Source: Membranipora membranacea
Taxonomy: Eukaryota; Bryozoa; Gymnolaemata; Cheilostomatida; Membraniporidae
DNA length: 64,000 nucleotides
Assembly: GCA_914767715.1 (NCBI GenBank)
Contig: OU612065.1
Span: 36,024,001 to 36,088,000 of the forward strand
Direction: 5' to 3'
Under the pieces are notes generated by a model. That model did no database searches. It saw only the letters and a program-made list of their open reading frames with translations, and had not been told where the DNA came from. Of the stretch, positions 38,816 through 51,347 are shown piece after piece; the stretch's first letter is position 1; the number at the start of each line of letters is the position of its first letter. Both the position numbers and the translations under genes were made by a program.

Positions 38816-40068
38816 AATTATGGTGATTAATTTTAGCAGTTTTATGCGTGGATGCAGGAATAACTTAACAAGGGCATGCAACTCTTGTTTTTAGTTGCAT
38901 GTTTATAGTCTTACTCCTAGACATTTTAACTTGTTTCTCTAGATGACAACAGAATCATACTTCTCCTTCTTCATTATATCTTTCATCTATTATAGAACAT
39001 ATATTTCTCTTCCATAACATTGTTAGTATGCAACTTACCTTTTTGATTTTATTTGAGGAGGGACTGGTTGGTTTGGCCGCCAGGGTTCAACCCAGCTGCC
39101 GGGTTTGATGGCTCATACAAGCATCTTTTAACGGCATTGGACTTTTTGCGGAGAATTTGTAGCATGCTATGAACTCTGTGGCAACAATCATCTTGACGCG
39201 ACATCACGCTTAACTCCATTGTTTAACATTCTGTCGGACTAAACGCCGCACTCACAGCGCAGGATTAAAAGCGCAAGTTATAAGCTGGCAGCAAGTAGCG
39301 GGCTCTGGTAAGTTACTCTTTGGTTTGATTGTGACAGTACCAGCAGTGATCTTAGCACTAGACTGGACTGTAGGCCAAGGGAATTACAATGTGACACTCG
39401 TGTGTGATCCATCGTACAGCCACAGATATTCTGATTTTATGAAATCTATACCTGTTTAGTTAGCAAAATCTGATGTCCGCGGCTGGATTTTGGTAATTAT
39501 GTGCACAACGACACACTTAACCTAACTAGTGAACACCAGCCATTATCAGGATTACCGCCTAAAAGTCATAATTTGTGTTGTCAATAACAATAGCCTATAA
39601 TGGCTGCTGCAATTTTCCAATTTCGCTAGCTTTCCTACTGGTTATCATTTCTGGAGTATTGCCCAAAAGTGATAACAATGCAGCACCGGTCTAGCATCTT
39701 TTCCGGCATCCTCTTCTTGGCATGGGGGACAAACCTCTGATAGTACCAGCGATCCCCTACGCTAAGCTTCTCAAGGTTCGCTGCTGCCAAATTAAAATGT
39801 GGATTGACACAAAACGCAGGATTTTCCTGAATTTATCTTCTCAAAAATTGCACTTTTCGTCTTCTTTTTAGTCGCAATACACAAGCTTGCATATGCTGCC
39901 GTTTAGGAATATTTGGGGGGGAGGGGGTGAAGAAGGGGGGACGAAGAAGGGGGGGGGGGTGCTGAGCTGACCCCCAAAAATTCACTTCACGCAGCTCAAT
40001 TTGATGGTAGAGCGAAGAATATAACATGTTGTTTGTTTTTAGGTTGTAAAAGTGGAAAATAATCAAAA

Positions 40069-40186
40069 GTCTACAGCACCCAGTATTCCCAGGCGGTCAC
40101 CCATCCAAGTACTAACTGGGCTCGACGTTGCTTAGCTTCAGTGATCGGACGAGAACTGGCGTTTTCAACGTGATATGGCCGTAGAC
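40069..40186 (-). rRNA. 5S ribosomal RNA, copy 26
   Basis: Consensus gene; the spacer has an extra T at 'cttcttccttc' near 40331. Confidence 0.98.
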
Positions 40187-41440
40187 AATTATGGTGATTA
40201 ATTTTAGCAGTTTTATGCGTGGATGCAGGAATAACTTAACAAGGGCATGCAACTCTTGTTTTTAGTTGCATGTTTATAGTCTTACTCCTAGACATTTTAA
40301 CTTGTTTCTCTAGATGACAACAGAATCATACTTCTTCCTTCTTCATTATATCTTTCATCTATTATAGAACATATATTTCTCTTCCATAACATTGTTAGTA
40401 TGCAACTTACCTTTTTGATTTTATTTGAGGAGGGACTGGTTGGTTTGGCCGCCAGGGTTCAACCCAGCTGCCGGGTTTGATGGCTCATACAAGCATCTTT
40501 TAACGGCATTGGACTTTTTGCGGAGAATTTGTAGCATGCTATGAACTCTGTGGCAACAATCATCTTGACGCGACATCACGCTTAACTCCATTGTTTAACA
40601 TTCTGTCGGACTAAACGCCGCACTCACAGCGCAGGATTAAAAGCGCAAGTTATAAGCTGGCAGCAAGTAGCGGGCTCTGGTAAGTTACTCTTTGGTTTGA
40701 TTGTGACAGTACCAGCAGTGATCTTAGCACTAGACTGGACTGTAGGCCAAGGGAATTACAATGTGACACTCGTGTGTGATCCATCGTACAGCCACAGATA
40801 TTCTGATTTTATGAAATCTATACCTGTTTAGTTAGCAAAATCTGATGTCCGCGGCTGGATTTTGGTAATTATGTGCACAACGACACACTTAACCTAACTA
40901 GTGAACACCAGCCATTATCAGGATTACCGCCTAAAAGTCATAATTTGTGTTGTCAATAACAATAGCCTATAATGGCTGCTGCAATTTTCCAATTTCGCTA
41001 GCTTTCCTACTGGTTATCATTTCTGGAGTATTGCCCAAAAGTGATAACAATGCAGCACCGGTCTAGCATCTTTTCCGGCATCCTCTTCTTGGCATGGGGG
41101 ACAAACCTCTGATAGTACCAGCGATCCCCTACGCTAAGCTTCTCAAGGTTCGCTGCTGCCAAATTAAAATGTGGATTGACACAAAACGCAGGATTTTCCT
41201 GAATTTATCTTCTCAAAAATTGCACTTTTCGTCTTCTTTTTAGTCGCAATACACAAGCTTGCATATGCTGCCGTTTAGGAATATTTGGGGGGGAGGGGGT
41301 GAAGAAGGGGGGACGAAGAAGGGGGGGGGGGTGCTGAGCTGACCCCCAAAAATTCACTTCACGCAGCTCAATTTGATGGTAGAGCGAAGAATATAACATG
41401 TTGTTTGTTTTTAGGTTGTAAAAGTGGAAAATAATCAAAA

Positions 41441-41559
41441 GTCTACAGCACCCAGTATTCCCAGGCGGTCACCCATCCAAGTACTAACTGGGCTCGACGT
41501 TGCTTAGCTTCAGTGATCGGACGAGAACTGGCGTTTATCAACGTGATATGGCCGTAGAC
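41441..41559 (-). rRNA. 5S ribosomal RNA, copy 27, one-base insertion
   Basis: Plus strand 'ggcgtttatcaacg' in place of 'ggcgttttcaacg' adds one base in the 5' third of the RNA (119 nt). Its spacer carries one type B base ('cgcttagctcc' near 41951). Confidence 0.9.
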
Positions 41560-42649
41560 AATTATGGTGATTAATTTTAGCAGTTTTATGCGTGGATGCA
41601 GGAATAACTTAACAAGGGCATGCAACTCTTGTTTTTAGTTGCATGTTTATAGTCTTACTCCTAGACATTTTAACTTGTTTCTCTAGATGACAACAGAATC
41701 ATACTTCTCCTTCTTCATTATATCTTTCATCTATTATAGAACATATATTTCTCTTCCATAACATTGTTAGTATGCAACTTACCTTTTTGATTTTATTTGA
41801 GGAGGGACTGGTTGGTTTGGCCGCCAGGGTTCAACCCAGCTGCCGGGTTTGATGGCTCATACAAGCATCTTTTAACGGCATTGGACTTTTTGCGGAGAAT
41901 TTGTAGCATGCTATGAACTCTGTGGCAACAATCATCTTGACGCGACATCACGCTTAGCTCCATTGTTTAACATTCTGTCGGACTAAACGCCGCACTCACA
42001 GCGCAGGATTAAAAGCGCAAGTTATAAGCTGGCAGCAAGTAGCGGGCTCTGGTAAGTTACTCTTTGGTTTGATTGTGACAGTACCAGCAGTGATCTTAGC
42101 ACTAGACTGGACTGTAGGCCAAGGGAAGTACAATGTGACACTCGTGTGTGATCCATCGTACAGCCACAGATATTCTGATTTTATGAAATCTATACCTGTT
42201 TAGTTAGCAAAATCTGATGTCCGCGGCTGGATTTTGGTAATTATGTGCACAACGACACACTTAACCTAACTAGTGAACACCAGCCATTATCAGGATTACC
42301 GCCTAAAAGTCATAATTTGTGTTGTCAATAACAATAGCCTATAATGGCTGCTGCAATTTTCCAATTTCGCTAGCTTTCCTACTGGTTATCATTTCTGGAG
42401 TATTGCCCAAAAGTGATAACAATGCAGCACCGGTCTAGCATCTTTTCCGGCATCCTCTTCTTGGCATGGGGGACAAACCTCTGATAGTACCAGCGATCCC
42501 CTACGCTAAGCTTCTCAAGGTTCGCTGCTGCCAAATTAAAATGTGGATTGACACAAAACGCAGGATTTTCCTGAATTTATCTTCTCAAAAATTGCACTTT
42601 TCGTCTTCTTTTTAGTCGCAATACACAAGCTTGCATATGCTGCCGTTTA

Positions 42650-43640
42650 GGAATATTTGGGGGGGAGGGGGTGAATGAAGGGGGGACGAAGAAGGGGGGG
42701 GGGTGCTGAGCTGACCCCCAAAAATTCACTTCACGCAGCTCAATTTGATGGTTAGAGCGAAGAATATAACATGTTGTTTGTTTTTAGGTTGTAAAACGTG
42801 GAAAATAATCAAAAGTCTACAGCACCCAGTATTCCCAGGCGGTCACCCATCCAAGTACTAACTGGGCTCGACGTTGCTTAGCTTCAGTGGATCGGACGAG
42901 GAACTGGCGTTTTCATCGTGATATGGGCCGTAGACAATTATGGTGATTAATTTTAGCAGTTTTTATGCGTGGATGCAGGAATAACTTAACAAGGGCATGC
43001 AACTCTTGTTTTTAGTTGCATGTTTATAGTCTTACTCCTAGACATTTTAACTTGTTTCTCTAGATGACAACAGAATCATACTTCTCCTTCTTCATTATAT
43101 CTTTCATCTATATAGAACGATATATTTCTCTTCCATAACATTGTTAGTATGCAACTTACCTTTTTGATTTTATTTGAGGAGGACTGGTTGGTTTTGGCCG
43201 CCAGGGTTTCAACCCAGCTGCCGGGTTTGATGGCTCATACAAGCATCTTTTAACGGCATTGGACTTTTTGCGGGAGAATTTGTAGCATGCTATGGAACTC
43301 TGTGGCAACAATCATCTTGACGCGACATCACGCTTAACTCCATTGTTTAAACAATTCTGTCGGACCTAAACGCCGCACTCACAGCGCAGGATTAAAAGCG
43401 CAAGTTATAAGCTGGCAGCAAGTAGCGTGGCTCTGGTAAGTTACTCTTTGGTTTGATTGTGACAGTACCAGCAGTGATCTTAGCACTAGACTGGACTGTA
43501 GGCCAAGGGAATTACAATGTGACACTCGTGTGTGATCCATCGTACAGCCACAGATATTCTGATTTTATGAAATCTATACTGTTTTAGTTAGCAAAATCTG
43601 ATGTCCGCGGCTGGATTTTGGTAATTATGTCTTAACCTAA
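42650..43640. repeat. 5S unit with dense small indels
   Basis: This unit differs from its neighbours by many single-base insertions, for example 'ggttagagcg', 'gtaaaacgtgg', 'tgcgggagaa' and 'agcgtggctc', some deletions ('gaggaggactgg'), and a 13-bp deletion at about 43629 that joins 'attatgt' to 'cttaacc'. Neighbouring units show only a few differences. Confidence 0.8.
42815..42935 (-). rRNA. 5S ribosomal RNA, copy 28, degenerate or misread
   Basis: 121 nt with four changes against the consensus: extra bases in 'cagtggatcgg', 'gacgaggaac' and 'atgggccg', and a substitution in 'ttcatcgtg'. The surrounding unit has about twenty other single-base indels, so this is either a dying copy or poor consensus sequence. 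Confidence 0.8.
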
Positions 43641-44187
43641 CTAGTGAACACCAGCCATTATCAGGATTACCGCCTAAAAGTCATAATTTGTGTTGTCAAT
43701 AACAATAGCCTATAATGGCTGCTGCAATTTTCCAATTTCGCTAGCTTTCCTACTGGTTATCATTTCTGGAGTATTGCCCAAAAGTGATAACAATGCAGCA
43801 CCGGTCTAGCATCTTTTCCGGCATCCTCTTCTTGGCATGGGGGACAAACCTCTGATAGTACCAGCGATCCCCTACGCTAAGCTTCTCAAGGTTCGCTGCT
43901 GCCAAATTAAAATGTGGATTGACACAAAACGCAGGATTTTCCTGAATTTATCTTCTCAAAAATTGCACTTTTCGTCTTCTTTTTAGTCGCAATACACAAG
44001 CTTGCATATGCTGCCGTTTAGGAATATTTGGGGGGGGGGGGGGGGTGAAGAAGGGGGGACGAAGAAGGGGGGGGGGGGTGCTGAGCTGACCCCCAAAAAT
44101 TCACTTCACGCAGCTCAATTTGATGGTAGAGCGAAGAATATAACATGTTGTTTGTTTTTAGGTTGTAAAAGTGGAAAATAATCAAAA

Positions 44188-44305
44188 GTCTACAGCACCC
44201 AGTATTCCCAGGCGGTCACCCATCCAAGTACTAACTGGGCTCGACGTTGCTTAGCTTCAGTGATCGGACGAGAACTGGCGTTTTCAACGTGATATGGCCG
44301 TAGAC
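44188..44305 (-). rRNA. 5S ribosomal RNA, copy 29
   Basis: Consensus gene; spacer has a few extra bases ('ccaggggttc', 'gctgggcagc'). Confidence 0.97.
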
Positions 44306-45562
44306 AATTATGGTGATTAATTTTAGCAGTTTTATGCGTGGATGCAGGAATAACTTAACAAGGGCATGCAACTCTTGTTTTTAGTTGCATGTTTATAGTC
44401 TTACTCCTAGACATTTTAACTTGTTTCTCTAGATGACAACAGAATCATACTTCTCCTTCTTCATTATATCTTTCATCTATTATAGAACATATATTTCTCT
44501 TCCATAACATTGTTAGTATGCAACTTACCTTTTTGATTTTATTTGAGGAGGGACTGGTTGGTTTGGCCGCCAGGGGTTCAACCCAGCTGCCGGGTTTGAT
44601 GGCTCATACAAGCATCTTTTAACGGCATTGGACTTTTTGCGGAGAATTTGTAGCATGCTATGAACTCTGTGGCAACAATCATCTTGACGCGACATCACGC
44701 TTAACTCCATTGTTTAACATTCTGTCGGACTAAACGCCGCACTCACAGCGCAGGATTAAAAGCGCAAGTTATAAGCTGGGCAGCAAGTAGCGGGCTCTGG
44801 TAAGTTACTCTTTGGTTTGATTGTGACAGTACCAGCAGTGATCTTAGCACTAGACTGGACTGTAGGCCAAGGGAATTACAATGTGACACTCGTGTGTGAT
44901 CCATCGTACAGCCACAGATATTCTGATTTTATGAAATCTTATACCTGTTTAGTTAGCAAAATCTGATGTCCGCGGCTGGATTTTGGTAATTATGTGCACA
45001 ACGACACACTTAACCTAACTAGTGAACACCAGCCATTATCAGGATTACCGCCTAAAAGTCATAATTTGTGTTGTCAATAACAATAGCCTATAATGGCTGC
45101 TGCAATTTTCCAATTTCGCTAGCTTTCCTACTGGTTATCATTTCTGGAGTATTGCCCAAAAGTGATAACAATGCAGCACCGGTCTAGCATCTTTTCCGGC
45201 ATCCTCTTCTTGGCATGGGGGACAAACCTCTGATAGTACCAGCGATCCCCTACGCTAAGCTTCTCAAGGTTCGCTGCTGCCAAATTAAAATGTGGATTGA
45301 CACAAAACGCAGGATTTTCCTGAATTTATCTTCTCAAAAATTGCACTTTTCGTCTTCTTTTTAGTCGCAATACACAAGCTTGCATATGCTGCCGTTTAGG
45401 AATATTTGGGGGGGAGGGGGTGAAGAAGGGGGGACGAAGAAGGGGGGGGGGGGTGCTGAGCTGACCCCCAAAAATTCACTTCACGCAGCTCAATTTGATG
45501 GTAGAGCGAAGAATATAACATGTTGTTTGTTTTTAGGTTGTAAAAGTGGAAAATAATCAAAA

Positions 45563-45680
45563 GTCTACAGCACCCAGTATTCCCAGGCGGTCACCCATCC
45601 AAGTACTAACTGGGCTCGACGTTGCTTAGCTTCAGTGATCGGACGAGAACTGGCGTTTTCAACGTGATATGGCCGTAGAC
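45563..45680 (-). rRNA. 5S ribosomal RNA, copy 30, last type A copy
   Basis: Consensus sequence, 61 bp before the assembly gap. Confidence 0.98.
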
Positions 45681-45741
45681 AATTATGGTGATTAATTTTA
45701 GCAGTTTTATGCGTGGATGCAGGAATAACTTAACAAGGGCA

Positions 45742-45941
45742 NNNNNNNNNNNNNNNNNNNNNNNNNNNNNNNNNNNNNNNNNNNNNNNNNNNNNNNNNNN
45801 NNNNNNNNNNNNNNNNNNNNNNNNNNNNNNNNNNNNNNNNNNNNNNNNNNNNNNNNNNNNNNNNNNNNNNNNNNNNNNNNNNNNNNNNNNNNNNNNNNNN
45901 NNNNNNNNNNNNNNNNNNNNNNNNNNNNNNNNNNNNNNNNN
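45742..45941. other. assembly gap (200 N)
   Basis: Exactly 200 undetermined bases separate the type A and type B blocks. A round number usually marks a gap of unknown size, so the number of 5S units between the blocks is not known and their adjacency is not proven. Units on both sides carry extra homopolymer bases, as expected at a contig edge. Confidence 0.98.
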
Positions 45942-47174
45942 TGATTAATTTTAGCAGTTTTATGCTTGGATGCAGGAATAACTAAACAAGGGCATGCAAC
46001 TCTTGTTTTTGATTTGCATGTTTATAGTCTTATTCCTAGACATTTTAACTTGTTTCTCTATATGACAACAGAATCATCCTTCTCCTTCTTCATTATATCT
46101 TTCATCTATTATAGAACATACATTTCTCTTCCATAACATTGTTAGTATGCAATTTACCTTTTCGATTTTATTTGAGGAGGGGACTGGTTGGTTTGGCTGC
46201 CAGGTTTCAACCCAGCTGCCGGGTTTGATGGCTCATACAAAACATCTTTTAACGGCATTGGACTTTTGCGGGAGAATTTGTAGCATGCTATGAAATGAAC
46301 TCTGTGGCAACTAATCGTCTTGACGCGACATCACGCTTAGCTCCATTGTGTAACATTCGGTCGGACTAAGCGCCGCACTCACCGCGCAGGATTAAAAGCG
46401 CAAGTTTATAAGCTGGCAGCAAGTAGCGGACTCTGGTAAGTTACTCTTTTGTTTGATTGTGACAGTACCAGCAGTGATCTAAGCACTAGTCTGGACTGTA
46501 GGCCAAGGGAATTACAATGTGACACTCGTGTGTCATCCATCGTACAGCCACAGATATTCTGATTTTATGAAATCTATACCTGTTTAGTTAGCAAAATCTG
46601 ATGTCCGCGGCTCGATTTTGGTAATCAATGTGCACATCGACACACTTAACCTAACTAGTGAACACCAGCCATTATCAGGATTACCGCCTACAAGTCATAA
46701 TTTCTGTTGTCAATAACAATAGCCTATAATGGCTGCTGCAATCTTCCAATTTCGCTAGCTTTCCTTCTGGTTATCATTTCTGGAGTATCGTCCAAAAGTG
46801 ATGGCAAAGCAGCACCGGTCAAACATCTTTTCCGGCATCCTCTTCTTGGCATGGGGGACAAACCTCTGATAGTACCAGCGATCCCCTACGCTGAGCTTGT
46901 CAAATATCGCTGCTGCCAAATTCAAATGGGGATTGACACACATAATGCAGGATTTTCTTGAATCTTCTCAAAAATTGCACTTTTCGTCTTCTTTTTCGTC
47001 GCAATACACACGCTTGCTTAGCTGCCGTTTAGGAATAATTGGGGGGGGGGGGGGTGAAGAAGGGGTGGTGCTGAGCTGACCCTTAAAAAATTCACTTCAT
47101 GCAGCTCATATTGAGTGTAGAGCAAATAATATAACATGTTGTTTTTAGGTTTTAAAAATGGAAAATTATCAAAA

Positions 47175-47294
47175 GTCTACAGCACCCCAGTATTCCCAGG
47201 CGGTCACCCATCCAAGTACTAACTGGGCTCGACGTTGCTTAGCTTCAGTGATCGGGACGAGAACTGGCGTTTTCAACGTGATATGGCCGTAGAC
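47175..47294 (-). rRNA. 5S ribosomal RNA, copy 31, first type B copy
   Basis: 120 nt because of an extra C ('agcaccccag') and an extra G ('gatcgggacg'). Both lie in homopolymers and the unit has other homopolymer gains, so consensus error at the contig edge is likely. Confidence 0.92.
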
Positions 47295-48527
47295 AATTAT
47301 GGTGATTAATTTTAGCAGTTTTATGCTTGGATGCAGGAATAACTAAACAAGGGCATGCAACTCTTGTTTTGATTTGCATGTTTATAGTCTTATTCCTAGA
47401 CATTTTAACTTGTTTCTCTATATGACAACAGAATCATCCTTCTCCTTCTTCATTATATCTTTCATCTATTATAGAACATACATTTCTCTTCCATAACATT
47501 GTTAGTATGCAATTTACCTTTTCGATTTTATTTGAGGAGGGACTGGTTGGTTTGGCTGCCAGGTTTCAACCCAGCTGCCGGGTTTGATGGCTCATACAAA
47601 CATCTTTTAACGGCATTGGACTTTTTGCGGAGAATTTGTAGCATGCTATGAAATGAACTCTGTGGCAACAATCGTCTTGACGCGACATCACGCTTAGCTC
47701 CATTGTGTAACATTCGGTCGGACTAAGCGCCGCACTCACCGCGCAGGATTAAAAGCGCAAGTTATAAGCTGGCAGCAAGTAGCGGACTCTGGTAAGTTAC
47801 TCTTTTGTTTGATTGTGACAGTACCAGCAGTGATCTAAGCACTAGTCTGGACTGTAGGCCAAGGGAATTACAATGTGACACTCGTGTGTCATCCATCGTA
47901 CAGCCACAGATATTCTGATTTTATGAAATCTATACCTGTTTAGTTAGCAAAATCTGATGTCCGCGGCTCGATTTTGGTAATCATGTGCACATCGACACAC
48001 TTAACCTAACTAGTGAACACCAGCCATTATCAGGATTACCGCCTACAAGTCATAATTTCTGTTGTCAATAACAATAGCCTATAATGGCTGCTGCAATCTT
48101 CCAATTTCGCTAGCTTTCCTTCTGGTTATCATTTCTGGAGTATCGTCCAAAAGTGATGGCAAAGCAGCACCGGTCAAACATCTTTTCCGGCATCCTCTTC
48201 TTGGCATGGGGGACAAACCTCTGATAGTACCAGCGATCCCCTATGCTGAGCTTGTCAAATATCGCTGCTGCCAAATTCAAATGGGGATTGACACATAATG
48301 CAGGATTTTCTTGAATCTTCTCAAAAATTGCACTTTTCGTCTTCTTTTTCGTCGCAATACACACGCTTGCTTAGCTGCCGTTTAGGAATAATTGGGGGGG
48401 GGGGGGGTGAAGAAGGGGTGGTGCTGAGCTGACCCTTAAAAAATTCACTTCATGCAGCTCATATTGAGTGTAGAGCAAATAATATAACATGTTGTTTTTA
48501 GGTTTTAAAAATGGAAAATTATCAAAA

Positions 48528-48645
48528 GTCTACAGCACCCAGTATTCCCAGGCGGTCACCCATCCAAGTACTAACTGGGCTCGACGTTGCTTAGCTTCAG
48601 TGATCGGACGAGAACTGGCGTTTTCAACGTGATATGGCCGTAGAC
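48528..48645 (-). rRNA. 5S ribosomal RNA, copy 32
   Basis: Type B unit, yet the 118 bases are identical to the type A consensus. Confidence 0.98.
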
Positions 48646-49878
48646 AATTATGGTGATTAATTTTAGCAGTTTTATGCTTGGATGCAGGAATAACTAAACA
48701 AGGGCATGCAACTCTTGTTTTGATTTGCATGTTTATAGTCTTATTCCTAGACATTTTAACTTGTTTCTCTATATGACAACAGAATCATCCTTCTCCTTCT
48801 TCATTATATCTTTCATCTATTATAGAACATACATTTCTCTTCCATAACATTGTTAGTATGCAATTTACCTTTTCGATTTTATTTGAGGAGGGACTGGTTG
48901 GTTTGGCTGCCAGGTTTCAACCCAGCTGCCGGGTTTGATGGCTCATACAAACATCTTTTAACGGCATTGGACTTTTTGCGGAGAATTTGTAGCATGCTAT
49001 GAAATGAACTCTGTGGCAACAATCGTCTTGACGCGACATCACGCTTAGCTCCATTGTGTAACATTCGGTCGGACTAAGCGCCGCACTCACCGCGCAGGAT
49101 TAAAAGCGCAAGTTATAAGCTGGCAGCAAGTAGCGGACTCTGGTAAGTTACTCTTTTGTTTGATTGTGACAGTACCAGCAGTGATCTAAGCACTAGTCTG
49201 GACTGTAGGCCAAGGGAATTACAATGTGACACTCGTGTGTCATCCATCGTACAGCCACAGATATTCTGATTTTATGAAATCTATACCTGTTTAGTTAGCA
49301 AAATCTGATGTCCGCGGCTCGATTTTGGTAATCATGTGCACATCGACACACTTAACCTAACTAGTGAACACCAGCCATTATCAGGATTACCGCCTACAAG
49401 TCATAATTTCTGTTGTCAATAACAATAGCCTATAATGGCTGCTGCAATCTTCCAATTTCGCTAGCTTTCCTTCTGGTTATCATTTCTGGAGTATCGTCCA
49501 AAAGTGATGGCAAAGCAGCACCGGTCAAACATCTTTTCCGGCATCCTCTTCTTGGCATGGGGGACAAACCTCTGATAGTACCAGCGATCCCCTATGCTGA
49601 GCTTGTCAAATATCGCTGCTGCCAAATTCAAATGGGGATTGACACATAATGCAGGATTTTCTTGAATCTTCTCAAAAATTGCACTTTTCGTCTTCTTTTT
49701 CGTCGCAATACACACGCTTGCTTAGCTGCCGTTTAGGAATAATTGGGGGGGGGGGGGGTGAAGAAGGGGTGGTGCTGAGCTGACCCTTAAAAAATTCACT
49801 TCATGCAGCTCATATTGAGTGTAGAGCAAATAATATAACATGTTGTTTTTAGGTTTTAAAAATGGAAAATTATCAAAA

Positions 49879-49996
49879 GTCTACAGCACCCAGTATTCCC
49901 AGGCGGTCACCCATCCAAGTACTAACTGGGCTCGACGTTGCTTAGCTTCAGTGATCGGACGAGAACTGGCGTTTTCAACGTGATATGGCCGTAGAC
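49879..49996 (-). rRNA. 5S ribosomal RNA, copy 33
   Basis: Consensus sequence; 1351 bp from copy 32. Confidence 0.98.
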
Positions 49997-51229
49997 AATT
50001 ATGGTGATTAATTTTAGCAGTTTTATGCTTGGATGCAGGAATAACTAAACAAGGGCATGCAACTCTTGTTTTGATTTGCATGTTTATAGTCTTATTCCTA
50101 GACATTTTAACTTGTTTCTCTATATGACAACAGAATCATCCTTCTCCTTCTTCATTATATCTTTCATCTATTATAGAACATACATTTCTCTTCCATAACA
50201 TTGTTAGTATGCAATTTACCTTTTCGATTTTATTTGAGGAGGGACTGGTTGGTTTGGCTGCCAGGTTTCAACCCAGCTGCCGGGTTTGATGGCTCATACA
50301 AACATCTTTTAACGGCATTGGACTTTTTGCGGAGAATTTGTAGCATGCTATGAAATGAACTCTGTGGCAACAATCGTCTTGACGCGACATCACGCTTAGC
50401 TCCATTGTGTAACATTCGGTCGGACTAAGCGCCGCACTCACCGCGCAGGATTAAAAGCGCAAGTTATAAGCTGGCAGCAAGTAGCGGACTCTGGTAAGTT
50501 ACTCTTTTGTTTGATTGTGACAGTACCAGCAGTGATCTAAGCACTAGTCTGGACTGTAGGCCAAGGGAATTACAATGTGACACTCGTGTGTCATCCATCG
50601 TACAGCCACAGATATTCTGATTTTATGAAATCTATACCTGTTTAGTTAGCAAAATCTGATGTCCGCGGCTCGATTTTGGTAATCATGTGCACATCGACAC
50701 ACTTAACCTAACTAGTGAACACCAGCCATTATCAGGATTACCGCCTACAAGTCATAATTTCTGTTGTCAATAACAATAGCCTATAATGGCTGCTGCAATC
50801 TTCCAATTTCGCTAGCTTTCCTTCTGGTTATCATTTCTGGAGTATCGTCCAAAAGTGATGGCAAAGCAGCACCGGTCAAACATCTTTTCCGGCATCCTCT
50901 TCTTGGCATGGGGGACAAACCTCTGATAGTACCAGCGATCCCCTACGCTGAGCTTGTCAAATATCGCTGCTGCCAAATTCAAATGGGGATTGACACATAA
51001 TGCAGGATTTTCTTGAATCTTCTCAAAAATTGCACTTTTCGTCTTCTTTTTCGTCGCAATACACACGCTTGCTTAGCTGCCGTTTAGGAATAATTGGGGG
51101 GGGGGGGGGTGAAGAAGGGGTGGTGCTGAGCTGACCCTTAAAAAATTCACTTCATGCAGCTCATATTGAGTGTAGAGCAAATAATATAACATGTTGTTTT
51201 TAGGTTTTAAAAATGGAAAATTATCAAAA

Positions 51230-51347
51230 GTCTACAGCACCCAGTATTCCCAGGCGGTCACCCATCCAAGTACTAACTGGGCTCGACGTTGCTTAGCTTC
51301 AGTGATCGGACGAGAACTGGCGTTTTCAACGTGATATGGCCGTAGAC
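51230..51347 (-). rRNA. 5S ribosomal RNA, copy 34
   Basis: Consensus sequence; 1351 bp from copy 33. Confidence 0.98.

Larger units (their letters stand above)
18934..45741. repeat. 5S rDNA tandem array, type A, right block
   Basis: The array resumes right after the LINE target duplication and runs through 20 more 5S genes to the assembly gap. Two spacer variants change state part-way. 'ttggctgcc' becomes 'ttggccgcc' from about 29478 on. 'cttattcc...aacgtg' becomes 'cttactcc...aacttg' from about 30684 on. All later units keep the new states, so the block is made of at least two homogenised sub-blocks. The unit at about 42650-43640 is full of small indels. Confidence 0.97.

Noticed and set aside
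45685-45948. 87-codon frame across the assembly gap
   Set aside because: Most of its residues are undetermined, because it is read through the N run.
48110-48364. 84-codon minus-strand frame in type B spacers (and its 78-codon plus-strand shadow)
   Set aside because: In type A the same frame is broken by a 4-bp indel and a stop, and A/B differences change amino acids freely. No family is recognised; at best it is a relic of an old insertion.
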